Source: an uncultured Bacteroidales bacterium (lineage in GTDB: Bacteria; Bacteroidota; Bacteroidia; Bacteroidales; UBA932). From it: DNA of 64,000 nucleotides. A program made the position numbers and the translations under genes. The notes under the pieces are model-generated. The model was not told the origin of the DNA. It was given only the letters and a program-made list of their open reading frames with translations, and did not search any database. The DNA is taken from the NCBI GenBank assembly GCA_944326305.1, contig CALVDL010000001.1, positions 186,001 through 250,000 on the forward strand, read 5' to 3'. Of the stretch, positions 1 through 8,589 are shown one piece after another; position 1 is the stretch's first letter, and each line of letters opens with the position of its first letter.

Positions 1-1318
1 TTTTGATTACAGGGGTGAGCTGTGCATGAGGCCTGTCATTCTCCAGTTCGGAAAGGGTTATTTCAGGAGCTTCTCCTGTAGGTGCCGCTGTGGCGACATC
101 GAAGACAGCAGGAGTGCCTTTGGCTGTAGTGTTGTCGGCAAGGGACACTATGAGCTTGTATTCATTGCCTGCAGTCAGTGCCACTTCCTCTCCATTGGCG
201 TTGAAAGATGTATTGTCAGTCTTTGTATATGAGCCTGTCCCGTCCGTGAAGAAAGTCCCGCAGCCGTATGTGGCGGCCAGCTCTTTGGCCAGGAGAGCCT
301 CCTGGCCGGCATAATAATCGGTGCCGGCATAGTAGTCCCATGTAGTCTTGGATACAAGGACTGTCTTCAACGGGGTATCCGGGTCGGCGGTAACGGTATA
401 TCCGATGGATGTGGCTGTAACGTCTGTTAAGGCGATTGACGGCTGTGTCCTTGCGGAGAACGCGAAATCCGGGAGCACGAGCATCTGCGACCGTCCGATT
501 GTCTTGCTGCCGGTGGTGGACTGTACGGCGACATTCCCTTCGCTGTCCTCCATGGTGATGTAGAATCCTCCATTGTATTCTTTTGCAGGGACTACAATGT
601 AGAAGTCGGTCGGCTCGCCGCTAAGGGCAATGCTTCCAAGCTCGCCTTCCTGTGTATAGAAAGGGATATTTATAGTGCTTGATGTTGTGTATCCATAGTC
701 CGGGTTTACGTAGAAATCCGAGTTGTCCCCGAGTTCTCCGCTGGCCAGCTGGTCTTCAGGCAGCAGGAGAGCTCCTACTACCGGGCTTCCGTCTTTGGTG
801 GAGAATGAAAGCGATGTCAGCGTACAGTTCCCGGTGACGCCGAACTTGACCACTCCTCCTATATTGTACATGCGGATATCCGTAGTAGTTGAATAACCTG
901 CCATGATGTTGCTGTAGTCGGAGAATGAGTCTTCCCTGTAAGTCTGTTCGGCAGGGAAATACACAAGCAGTCTTCCTTCCTCAGGATCGGATGCGGGGTA
1001 GTAGTTGTTGTAGACTACGAAATAAGATTCGCTTGCAACCACGTCAGGTACAGTGGCAACTGTAGGGTCGGTTTCGTCAACAACGATAAGATATGCGTCT
1101 CCGTTGATGATAATAGCGTCCCCGTCGCTCCAGTAGACCTTCCCGGTCTCCCCGTCGATGTAGGTCTTTGTCGGTTCGGCATTTCTGATAGTCAGTGTCA
1201 CAGTTCCGGGATTCTTCGGGTTTTCCGGCCCTGCAAGCTCTTCCTGGCTGCACTGTACGCTCAGGAAGACGGCGGGCAGAAGTGCAAGTACTGCCCTGGT
1301 AGCTTTCAAAATATCCAT
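1..1318 (-). CDS. fimbrillin-like surface lipoprotein, copy D (3' end beyond window)
   Basis: Fourth gene of a minus-strand array of paralogous lipoproteins. About 439 codons are visible and the frame stays open to the left edge, so the C-terminus is missing. The N-terminus is a lipoprotein signal ending LSVQC (Cys 23), then QEE, which resembles a Bacteroidota surface-export signal. A beta-rich domain follows with TKTYIDG, VYW and a D-x-I-x-ING pattern, like fimbrillin (Mfa-like) N-domains. The visible part aligns collinearly with copy A (5673-7733), including an SKTTWDYY segment matching SKDAWETY, and ends where copy A reads ELTPVIN. Copies A and D look like the closest pair. The ATG at 1318 lies 30 bp after the copy C stop, consistent with one transcript. 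Ligand and function are unknown. Confidence 0.8.
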   Translation of the reverse strand, partial: MDILKATRAVLALLPAVFLSVQCSQEELAGPENPKNPGTVTLTIRNAEPTKTYIDGETGKVYWSDGDAIIINGDAYLIVVDETDPTVATVPDVVASESYFVVYNNYYPASDPEEGRLLVYFPAEQTYREDSFSDYSNIMAGYSTTTDIRMYNIGGVVKFGVTGNCTLTSLSFSTKDGSPVVGALLLPEDQLASGELGDNSDFYVNPDYGYTTSSTINIPFYTQEGELGSIALSGEPTDFYIVVPAKEYNGGFYITMEDSEGNVAVQSTTGSKTIGRSQMLVLPDFAFSARTQPSIALTDVTATSIGYTVTADPDTPLKTVLVSKTTWDYYAGTDYYAGQEALLAKELAATYGCGTFFTDGTGSYTKTDNTSFNANGEEVALTAGNEYKLIVSLADNTTAKGTPAVFDVATAAPTGEAPEITLSELENDRPHAQLTPVIK

Positions 1319-1348
1319 ATGATGTTGAATTTAGTTGTCATTTCCAAT

Positions 1349-3520
1349 TTATCTTTTGCTTGACCCTTGAACTGTTCCGGAGTTGTCCGGGACAGGCAAT
1401 GCAAGGCCGGCAGGGGCGCCGCGCCTGAGCATGGTATTATGGACGGGTGCAGCGGATTTCGATGATACTGTCTGGACATCAGGGGAGTTGAGATATAACG
1501 TGGTCGGTGCAGTCTGGTAGCCATATCCGTCACTGTCGCTCAGTATCATGGCGATATCTCCGAGATAGATTGTACCGGAAGCCTCGTCGTAGTAACCGTA
1601 GCTGCCTCCCCATCCGTAGTCAGGCATCGACATATAGCTGATTCCATAAGGGTCATCAGGGAACTGGTATGAATAGATGAGCCCTACATAGTTCTCTGTA
1701 CGTTCAAGCCTTACTGTACCGTTCCTCGCATCGATTGTGAGGTACCCGTCCGTCGTAGTGAAATAGTCAGGGGTGCTTTCCGCCATGATGTCGAGCGGGT
1801 TCTTGATCCTGAATATGTCATAGTCCCCGTATTGTTCGATAGTGAGATCGGAAAGCGCGAATATCGGAGTATCTTCAGACAAGAGCGGGGACATCAGTCC
1901 ACATTCCATATATCCGTCCGTGGATACCGTCTGCCACTGCCCGTCTGCAGGCAGATAGCTGTCCGTTGTCCAGTCCAGGACTTTTATGGTCTCGGCTCCG
2001 CCTTCCCCGACCGCCATGACCATGACCTTGTATTCAGTTGCAGAGTTCAGGCCCTGCCAGTACCAGTCAAGTCCGGACGAATTGGCCGCAATGAGGTCTT
2101 CTTCGCCTACCGATGTGGCATTCTCGAGCATAATACTGCGGTCATCCATACCTGACGCGATATACTGTCCGTATACATCACTGGTCATTGCAAAGCATTT
2201 GATGTCAGCCGCACCGTTTGTAGTTATGACTGCATGGAGCGAATTGTAAGGTGTATCTGTCTGCACGAACTGTACATCGAGTTCCGGGGCCTGCCCTTCG
2301 GCTGCGGCTGTAGTGACCATGGTCCAGCTGACATTGCCGATGCGGGCTGAACCGTTCGAGTAACCTGCAAGGAGCACATATCCGGTAGAGGCTGTCAGGG
2401 CGGACTCGTATCTGTTGGTGTTGTAGGCTGATGTAAGTGTCCCGCTATAGTTTCCTGTAGCGTCTAATGACATGATACTGTTGCCGTGGAACATGTCCAG
2501 GAGATAATTGGCGATAATGTCCGGAGATATGTCCGGATTGGTTTCAAGGTAGGCGTTCCAGAGGCTTAGGGTCACGGCCCTGCTTACGACAGGCGCTCCC
2601 GGGGCCGCCGTTATGGTGTAAGGGACGGATGTCGCCGATGCTCCTTCCTCATCAGCGGCAACAGTGATCTCTGCAGCGCCCGGTGTGAATTCGAACGATG
2701 CCATAGGTACGACCTCGGAACGGTTTACCGTTATGTTCCTGTCTGTGGACTTGATGCATACGTTGCCGTCCTGGTCTGCCATGATCATCGAGAATCCGGC
2801 ACTGTAGGTCCTGGCCGGGACTACGAAATACAGGTATGCCGGCTCCGTGCTGTCCAGTCCTATGCTGTCCGCTCCAGACGGACGGATGGTGATGCAGGAA
2901 TACGGGTCTGTAAAGTCCGAATAGTTCCCGAGCTCTCCGCTGATGATGTCCTGCATCGGGACTGTAAGCTGCCCTCCGAGCCCGGTACCGTCATTGCTCC
3001 AGAAAGATACCGACTGAAGGCCTCCCGTCCCTGTGATTCCTACGCGGACTACACCCATGAGGTTCTTGAAGTTGAGGTCGGTGCTTTCGCTGTATGCGAC
3101 CATGGTGTTGTCGTATACCCCGAAGGAATTGCGGCCTTCGGTATAATACTGGTTCGGGCTTATGTATATTGAGCACTGTTCCTCGTCTGCCATGGCCACG
3201 GGTTCATAGTATGTCGAGAATACGGCCAGATAAGTGTCTGCTTTCGTGACATCCGTGACCGTCGCTTTTGAAGGGTCGTCCGGATCCGGTATGACCTCGT
3301 AATTGTTGCCGTTGATCCACACTATGTCACCTTCTTCCCAGTATACTGCTCCGGTTTCCGGGTCAAGGATTGTCTTTGTGCCGGTGACGTCACCCTGCAA
3401 TGTGATGGTGACAGTCTCTTCCGGTACAGCAGGAGTTCCGTCAGTGAGCTCCTCTTTTGCGCACTGGACAGTCAGCATGGCTGCTGCCGCCAACAGTATC
3501 GGTATTATGTATTTTTTCAT
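1349..3520 (-). CDS. fimbrillin-like surface lipoprotein, copy C
   Basis: 723-residue lipoprotein. An in-frame codon upstream (3553) would add 11 residues before the signal; the ATG at 3520 is preferred because it starts the signal peptide directly (MKKYIIPILL..., lipid Cys 20) and does not overlap the previous gene. KEE follows two residues after the lipid Cys, like a surface lipoprotein export signal. Regions in order: a fimbrillin-like beta domain with TKT, VYW and DIVWING motifs and a second half with VVPARTY (about 40-290), fibronectin-III-like segments (about 295-520), and a C-terminal domain starting WQTVSTDGYMECG with DIFRIKNP (about 530-690). The same order occurs in copies A and B. 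It starts 26 bp after copy B stops. A role in adhesion or glycan binding is possible but nothing in the sequence proves it. Confidence 0.82.
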   Translation of the reverse strand: MKKYIIPILLAAAAMLTVQCAKEELTDGTPAVPEETVTITLQGDVTGTKTILDPETGAVYWEEGDIVWINGNNYEVIPDPDDPSKATVTDVTKADTYLAVFSTYYEPVAMADEEQCSIYISPNQYYTEGRNSFGVYDNTMVAYSESTDLNFKNLMGVVRVGITGTGGLQSVSFWSNDGTGLGGQLTVPMQDIISGELGNYSDFTDPYSCITIRPSGADSIGLDSTEPAYLYFVVPARTYSAGFSMIMADQDGNVCIKSTDRNITVNRSEVVPMASFEFTPGAAEITVAADEEGASATSVPYTITAAPGAPVVSRAVTLSLWNAYLETNPDISPDIIANYLLDMFHGNSIMSLDATGNYSGTLTSAYNTNRYESALTASTGYVLLAGYSNGSARIGNVSWTMVTTAAAEGQAPELDVQFVQTDTPYNSLHAVITTNGAADIKCFAMTSDVYGQYIASGMDDRSIMLENATSVGEEDLIAANSSGLDWYWQGLNSATEYKVMVMAVGEGGAETIKVLDWTTDSYLPADGQWQTVSTDGYMECGLMSPLLSEDTPIFALSDLTIEQYGDYDIFRIKNPLDIMAESTPDYFTTTDGYLTIDARNGTVRLERTENYVGLIYSYQFPDDPYGISYMSMPDYGWGGSYGYYDEASGTIYLGDIAMILSDSDGYGYQTAPTTLYLNSPDVQTVSSKSAAPVHNTMLRRGAPAGLALPVPDNSGTVQGSSKR

Positions 3521-3546
3521 GATCTGTAAATCTAAGTGCCTTAAAA

Positions 3547-5631
3547 CTACCATTCAGCATGGATTATTTCGAAATCTTCCAGAGACAGCCCCGGAGATTC
3601 AGGAACAGGGTCGGGCTCCTCCGTATTAGGGTTGTGGAACCAAAGGGTCGTAGGACCTGCCAAATAATAGCCGGTGTTGTCCTGGTCACTGAGCCTCATG
3701 GCTATATCTCCGAAATCGATTATGCCTTCAGCTTTATTGTAAGATCCATAGCTGTATTCTCCATCGGTGATTTCAAGAGCGGAAACGAAGCTCATGCCGT
3801 ATGTGTCTTCAGGATACTTTACCGTATATATAAGCCCAGGATAATTCTCGAAACTTTCCAGCAGTACCTTGCCGTCCCTGGCATCGAGCAGCAGGTGTCC
3901 GTCTGTCGTTGAGAACGCATCAGGGTTCGCGGCTGCCACTTCGGCAAACGGGTTAGGTATTCTGAATATGTCATGGTCTCCCAATTGCTCTATAGTGAGA
4001 TTGCCCAGGCCGATCGGTTCTTCGAAGAAAGCGCTGAGCAGCCCGCATTCCATATATCCGTCAGTGGAGATTGTCTTCCAATGCGCGTCTTCCGGAAGGT
4101 AGGCGGAGGTGGTGAGGAACTTTGTTTCTATCTTTTCATCCCCGTTCTCCCCTTTGGCAAGGGCCATGAACACAAATTCTGTCGAAGGGGTTCCGCGCCA
4201 CGTCAGTGCCAATCCTTCTTCCGAGTTGGCGGCTTCAAGATCAGTTCCTTCAAGAGCCGTACCTGATTCTGTCAGCATTTCACTGTCTGTTTTCCCTTGT
4301 CCGGCGAGTTCGTCATACCAGCCTTTTCCAGCTACAATGACCTTGATTTCCGTTGCACCGGTTGTCCGGATTTTTGTGTATATGAGCTTATAGTCTTTTT
4401 CTCCAGGGAGAATCTCCGTATGGAGCTGCACTTCTTCATATGCGGCTGCTGATGTAAAGAGAGACTGGTATTCCGGTGTGCCGTTAATGGCGCTTCCGTC
4501 TGTATATCCTACCAGCATTCTATATTCTGTGGAAGGTTCCAGGGCGCAGGTCCCATCGATACCATACGCTTCTGAAAATGATCCGTTGTATTTCCCGTCA
4601 GCATCGGTTACAGCCTCTGAGCCATATTGCAGCAGAAGTGCCTTGCATATATCATCTCCTGACTGGTATGTGCCGCTTTCGGCAGTCCTGTCCCAGAGCT
4701 CTACAGTCACGAGGGATACGGAAAGCCTGCTGTCAGGGTCAGCCGTTATTTCATAATTCAGGTAATTCGGGCCGGGACCATGCATAATGTATATATTACC
4801 GTATTCAGGTTCTTCCTCCCCGCCCTCGAGCGTGAATGTCCCGAGGTCTGTCACTGCAGCCCGCCCCACTGTCACTCCGCTTTCCGTTTCAATCTCCGTA
4901 GTGTTGCCTGAGGTGTATCCGAATGTGATTTTGAGCCCGGAGGAATATGTCCTGGCGGGGATTGCCGCGTAGATGTACCTGGTCTCGTCGCCTGCCTGGA
5001 GGCCCCTGTCGATAGATACGGTCACAGAGCCCGAAGTTGAATATTCGGTGTAGAAGTCCGAGTAGCTTCCCTTCAGCGAACCTCCGGTCACATCTGCCGC
5101 AGGTATGGTGAGCGTCCCGGAAAGGATGTCGTCTGCAGAGCCTCCGGTGACAGTGACGCTGCCTATCTGCCCTGTACCGTTGACTCCAATCCTCACTATC
5201 CCGCATACACCTGACATCCGCAGGTCGGTGGATGTGCTGTAGCCTATCATAGGATAGGATTCTACGGGCATGTCAGTGCCGTATGCCTGCTCTGCCGGTA
5301 TATCCACCAGGTAGCTGTCCCCGGCCGTGTACTGCCTGCTGTACGGGTAGATGGCCAGATACCCGTCGCTTTCGTATACTCCGGAGACTGATACGGATGT
5401 CAGGTCCTGCTCCCCGGGGGACACCCTGTAGCGCTCCCCGTTGATGAGGACCTCGTCGTTGTTTTCCCACACGATGCCGAGGCCCTGGTCCATCCCGGCC
5501 TTGGAAAGTGCGCCGGAAGTCGACAGGGTAAGGGTTACGGTCTCTTCCTCGTTACCGCTGAATATATTGTCGCATCCTGCCGCGAGCATTGCCGCGATAA
5601 GCAGGGGGATGTGGTAAATGTAGCATTTCAT
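3547..5631 (-). CDS. fimbrillin-like surface lipoprotein, copy B
   Basis: 694-residue paralog of its neighbours. The signal peptide ends MLAAGC (lipid Cys 20). The N-domain has VTLTLSTSG, IVWENNDEVLINGERY and, later, AIPARTYSSG, the pattern of fimbrillin-like proteins. Two Fn3-like segments follow, then the conserved C-terminal block WKTISTDGYMECG, LTIEQLGDHDIFRIPNPF and a Y-x-x-x-x-G-x-IDFGDIA strand. After the lipid Cys comes DNIFSGNEEE, whose acidic run is further from the Cys than in the other copies. It starts 41 bp after copy A ends and is presumably cotranscribed. The C-terminal block is closer to copy C than to copies A and D. Exact role unknown. Confidence 0.82.
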   Translation of the reverse strand: MKCYIYHIPLLIAAMLAAGCDNIFSGNEEETVTLTLSTSGALSKAGMDQGLGIVWENNDEVLINGERYRVSPGEQDLTSVSVSGVYESDGYLAIYPYSRQYTAGDSYLVDIPAEQAYGTDMPVESYPMIGYSTSTDLRMSGVCGIVRIGVNGTGQIGSVTVTGGSADDILSGTLTIPAADVTGGSLKGSYSDFYTEYSTSGSVTVSIDRGLQAGDETRYIYAAIPARTYSSGLKITFGYTSGNTTEIETESGVTVGRAAVTDLGTFTLEGGEEEPEYGNIYIMHGPGPNYLNYEITADPDSRLSVSLVTVELWDRTAESGTYQSGDDICKALLLQYGSEAVTDADGKYNGSFSEAYGIDGTCALEPSTEYRMLVGYTDGSAINGTPEYQSLFTSAAAYEEVQLHTEILPGEKDYKLIYTKIRTTGATEIKVIVAGKGWYDELAGQGKTDSEMLTESGTALEGTDLEAANSEEGLALTWRGTPSTEFVFMALAKGENGDEKIETKFLTTSAYLPEDAHWKTISTDGYMECGLLSAFFEEPIGLGNLTIEQLGDHDIFRIPNPFAEVAAANPDAFSTTDGHLLLDARDGKVLLESFENYPGLIYTVKYPEDTYGMSFVSALEITDGEYSYGSYNKAEGIIDFGDIAMRLSDQDNTGYYLAGPTTLWFHNPNTEEPDPVPESPGLSLEDFEIIHAEW

Positions 5632-5672
5632 GATTGTTGCTGTTTTGTGTTAAGTCTATTCTATTGCAATGC

Positions 5673-7733
5673 CTACCATTCGGTTTCATCTCCTATCACG
5701 AAATCCTCGGTGCCTGCGGAATGTGAAATATGGAGTTCCAGCATATTCCATCCGCTCCAGAAATATGATGATGAGCCCCATCCGGCTATGACCTCTCCGA
5801 AATCGATTGTACCGGACTGTTCATCATACCAGCCGAATGATGCCCCGTCCTGTATGAAGCCCCCTGAAACCAGATAGATTTCCTGCCCTTCAGATGTGCA
5901 TACTCCCAAATAATTGGCGCACTGTTCGAGTTTGACTGCTTCCGGGTCCGTTACATCTATCGTGATGTAGGATGTCTTGTCGAGCAGTGTGAGGTCGAGG
6001 TCTCCTGCCTCAGGGAATGTCTCTGGGGTGAAAGGGTTGACTATACGGAAAATATCCTTTCCTTCCATCTTTTCGACTGTCAGGCCCTCGATTCTTTTAT
6101 GTATGCCGAAAGGTTCGAAGATACCGCACTCTAAGGCTGCCCTCGTAGAGACGGTCTTCCACTGCGCATCCGGGGAGATATAGTATCCCGTAGTCTTTTC
6201 GTCGGATATGACTTTAGCCATTCCACCTTCTCCGGTCGCGGAGACTATCAGCGTGTATGAAGTGTTTTCCTCGAGCCGTGTGTATGTCACCTCCACGCCT
6301 TCGGGGCTGTTGGCAAGGTCTACATATTCCTGCGGAAGCTCTGTCCCGTAATCGGCTATTATTTCTTCCGGTGTGGCTCCGGTGAGTGTCCCGCTCTCGT
6401 ACAATGCGACCTTTATACCTGCCGCCCCGACTGTATTGATGACCGGGGTGAGTTCCTTATAAGGATATTCACTGTCGGCAAAGCTGACGGTCACTTCAGG
6501 TGCGGTCCCTTCCGGTGCTCCGGTGGCTACATCGAATACCGCCGGTATTCCTACTGAATAGGAATTGTTTGCGAAAGATACTACTAATTTGTATTCTGTT
6601 CCGGCACTGAGGGACACCTCACCCTGGATATTGTAGGCTGTGGTCTCTGTCCTTCCGGATATGCCGGAAGCATCTGCCAGGAATGTCTCTGCAGCGAGAG
6701 AGGCCACGTCCATTGCGAGGGTATCCTCCGCCCCGTTGTATTCCGTAAGATATGTCTCCCAGGCGTCTTTGCTCATCAGGACGGAGCGCAGAGGGGCGCC
6801 AGGGACTGTCCTGACAGTGTAGCTGACCGATGTAGGGGTGGCCTCCACGGCCTCTATTTCAGGGGCGGACAGTGGCGTGAACCTGAAATCCGGCAGAGAC
6901 AGTATCTCGGAGCGGACGACTGTCTTGGCTCCGGTGGTGGACTGCACGGCCACGTTTCCGTCGGTGTCTTCCATGGTGATATAGAATCCTTCAGCATATT
7001 CCTTTGCCGGGACTACGATATAGAAGTCCGTCGGTTCGGATTCGTCAAGTACCGGATATCCCTGCCAGAAGTTGATGCCGATGGCTGAAACGGATCCGTA
7101 TTCCGGATTGAAGTCAGAACACCCGTCCAGATTTCCGGAATAGAGCTTTTCCGCCGGGATGGAGACATATCCCGCAACCGGGCTGCCGTCTATAGTGGAG
7201 AAGGCAAGTGACCTGAGTGTCCCTGTTCCCGTCACTCCGAACCTGACTATGCCCCCGATATTCCGGAAACTGATGTCTTCGGAAGTGCTGTAGCCCACCA
7301 TCAGGTTCGCGAAATTCCCGAAGGATCCGTCCGCGTACTGCTGGTAGCCCGGGAAATATACATCATAGCCGGCGAGATTGCCGTCTTCCGTATATTGCTC
7401 GTATGACCATGAATCGGAGTAGACGGCAAAATACGATTCACTTTTCCATACATCCTGGACGGTGGCGACGGTAGGGTCGTTTTCATCCGGAATGACCGGA
7501 TAGGTGCTTCCGTTGATCATGATATAGTCATCCTGGCTCCAGTACACTTTGCCTGTCTGGCCGTCGATGGATGTTTTGGTGGATTCGGAATTCCTGATGG
7601 TGAGCGTTACTGTCTCCGGATTGGAGCCCCCGCCTCCTCCCTCTTCCGACAGCTCCGCTTTCGAGCACTGCACGGCAAGCCCCGCTGCGGCCAATGCGGC
7701 CACAGCGCATGCATGGGTTGTCAATCTGTTCAT
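5673..7733 (-). CDS. fimbrillin-like surface lipoprotein, copy A (first gene of array)
   Basis: 686-residue lipoprotein and promoter-proximal gene of the four-gene array. The signal ends GLAVQC (lipid Cys 23), followed by SKAELSEE and a five-glycine linker. The N-domain carries STKTSIDG, KVYWSQDDYIMING and IVVPAKEYAEG, a layout recalled from Bacteroidota fimbrillin-like proteins. The middle contains Fn3-like repeats with TSVSYTV and SAGTEYKLVV motifs. The C-terminal domain begins WKTVSTRAALECG and has DIFRIVNPFTPE and GTIDFGEV. No catalytic motif was recognised. It is divergent from the RluA gene across a 107-bp gap. A cell-surface structural or binding role is inferred from family resemblance and the lipobox only. 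Confidence 0.82.
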   Translation of the reverse strand: MNRLTTHACAVAALAAAGLAVQCSKAELSEEGGGGGSNPETVTLTIRNSESTKTSIDGQTGKVYWSQDDYIMINGSTYPVIPDENDPTVATVQDVWKSESYFAVYSDSWSYEQYTEDGNLAGYDVYFPGYQQYADGSFGNFANLMVGYSTSEDISFRNIGGIVRFGVTGTGTLRSLAFSTIDGSPVAGYVSIPAEKLYSGNLDGCSDFNPEYGSVSAIGINFWQGYPVLDESEPTDFYIVVPAKEYAEGFYITMEDTDGNVAVQSTTGAKTVVRSEILSLPDFRFTPLSAPEIEAVEATPTSVSYTVRTVPGAPLRSVLMSKDAWETYLTEYNGAEDTLAMDVASLAAETFLADASGISGRTETTAYNIQGEVSLSAGTEYKLVVSFANNSYSVGIPAVFDVATGAPEGTAPEVTVSFADSEYPYKELTPVINTVGAAGIKVALYESGTLTGATPEEIIADYGTELPQEYVDLANSPEGVEVTYTRLEENTSYTLIVSATGEGGMAKVISDEKTTGYYISPDAQWKTVSTRAALECGIFEPFGIHKRIEGLTVEKMEGKDIFRIVNPFTPETFPEAGDLDLTLLDKTSYITIDVTDPEAVKLEQCANYLGVCTSEGQEIYLVSGGFIQDGASFGWYDEQSGTIDFGEVIAGWGSSSYFWSGWNMLELHISHSAGTEDFVIGDETEW

Positions 7734-7775
7734 AATATTTTAATTAGGTTAAATTTCCAATACGCACACGATATG

Positions 7776-7783
7776 CAAAGTTT
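7776..7783 (-). promoter_or_regulatory. weak -7 box before the lipoprotein array
   Basis: On the minus strand this reads AAACTTTG, seven of eight bases of TAnnTTTG, 43 bp upstream of the copy A start. No clear -33 TTTG is visible. It is the best candidate in the short divergent gap. Confidence 0.3.
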
Positions 7784-7825
7784 ATAAAAAAATCCCGGAA
7801 TATCAAGGAATACGGGAAAAAATCA

Positions 7826-7833
7826 TACATTTG
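7826..7833 (+). promoter_or_regulatory. -7 box for the RluA-family gene
   Basis: TACATTTG is a perfect match to Bacteroides TAnnTTTG, ending 7 bp before the ATG at 7841. Transcription from it would start at or next to the start codon, giving a nearly leaderless mRNA, so either the leader is extremely short or the real start is downstream. No -33 TTTG is seen. Confidence 0.4.
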
Positions 7834-7840
7834 TATCACT

Positions 7841-8578
7841 ATGATATACAGAGAACTGACAGAGCAGGAATACCGGGATGCGGAGAGCCGTATCCTCTAT
7901 GAGGACAACCATCTCCTCGTCGTCAATAAAAGGGTGGGGGAGATAGTCCAGGCAGATATTACCGAGGACGAGACCATCCCGGACCTTTACAAATCATACA
8001 TCGCGGAGAGGGATTCCAAACCCGGGAGCGTATTCATCGGAATCCCGCACAGGCTTGACAGGCCGGTGAGCGGCATAGTGATGCTCGCCAAGACCTCCAA
8101 GGCGCTCGAACGGCTCAATGCGATGTTCCGGGACGGAAATATACATAAATTCTATTGGGCGCTGGTGTGCAAGAAGCCGCCGCAGGATGCCGCCGAGCTC
8201 TCCTGCTACCTCGTGAGGAACGAGCGGCAGAACAAGTCTTACGTCTTCAGGGGGGACCCTGCAGGAAGGAAGGATGTGAAGTCCGCCAGGCTCAGATACC
8301 GGCTCACAGATACTACGGACAGGTATTATCTCCTTGAGGTGGAACTGCTTACAGGACGGCACCATCAGATACGCTGCCAGCTCGCGGATATGGGCTGCCC
8401 GATAAAAGGTGACCTGAAATACGGGGCGCCCCGCTCCAACCCGGACGGCGGTATCTGCCTGCATTCCCGCAGGGTGACATTCGTGCATCCTGTGAAAAAG
8501 GTGGAGATGACGCTCGAGGCCCCGGTGCCTGAAAGCTGGAAAGGGCTGCATGTTATAGACAGATTGACTGATTTTTAA
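7841..8578 (+). CDS. RluA-family pseudouridine synthase
   Basis: 245-residue cytoplasmic enzyme that isomerises uridine to pseudouridine in rRNA or tRNA. The signature HRLDRPVSGIV is visible at about 70-80, with the catalytic aspartate at residue 73, and the late motif TGRHHQIRCQLA is typical of the RluA/RluC/RluD group. There is no separate S4 domain, so it belongs to the short class (RluA/TruC-like, or the compact Bacteroidota versions). The exact target uridine cannot be assigned from sequence. It stands alone, divergent from the lipoprotein array and 11 bp before the next gene. Confidence 0.9.
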   Translation: MIYRELTEQEYRDAESRILYEDNHLLVVNKRVGEIVQADITEDETIPDLYKSYIAERDSKPGSVFIGIPHRLDRPVSGIVMLAKTSKALERLNAMFRDGNIHKFYWALVCKKPPQDAAELSCYLVRNERQNKSYVFRGDPAGRKDVKSARLRYRLTDTTDRYYLLEVELLTGRHHQIRCQLADMGCPIKGDLKYGAPRSNPDGGICLHSRRVTFVHPVKKVEMTLEAPVPESWKGLHVIDRLTDF

Positions 8579-8589
8579 TATTGTTTATC

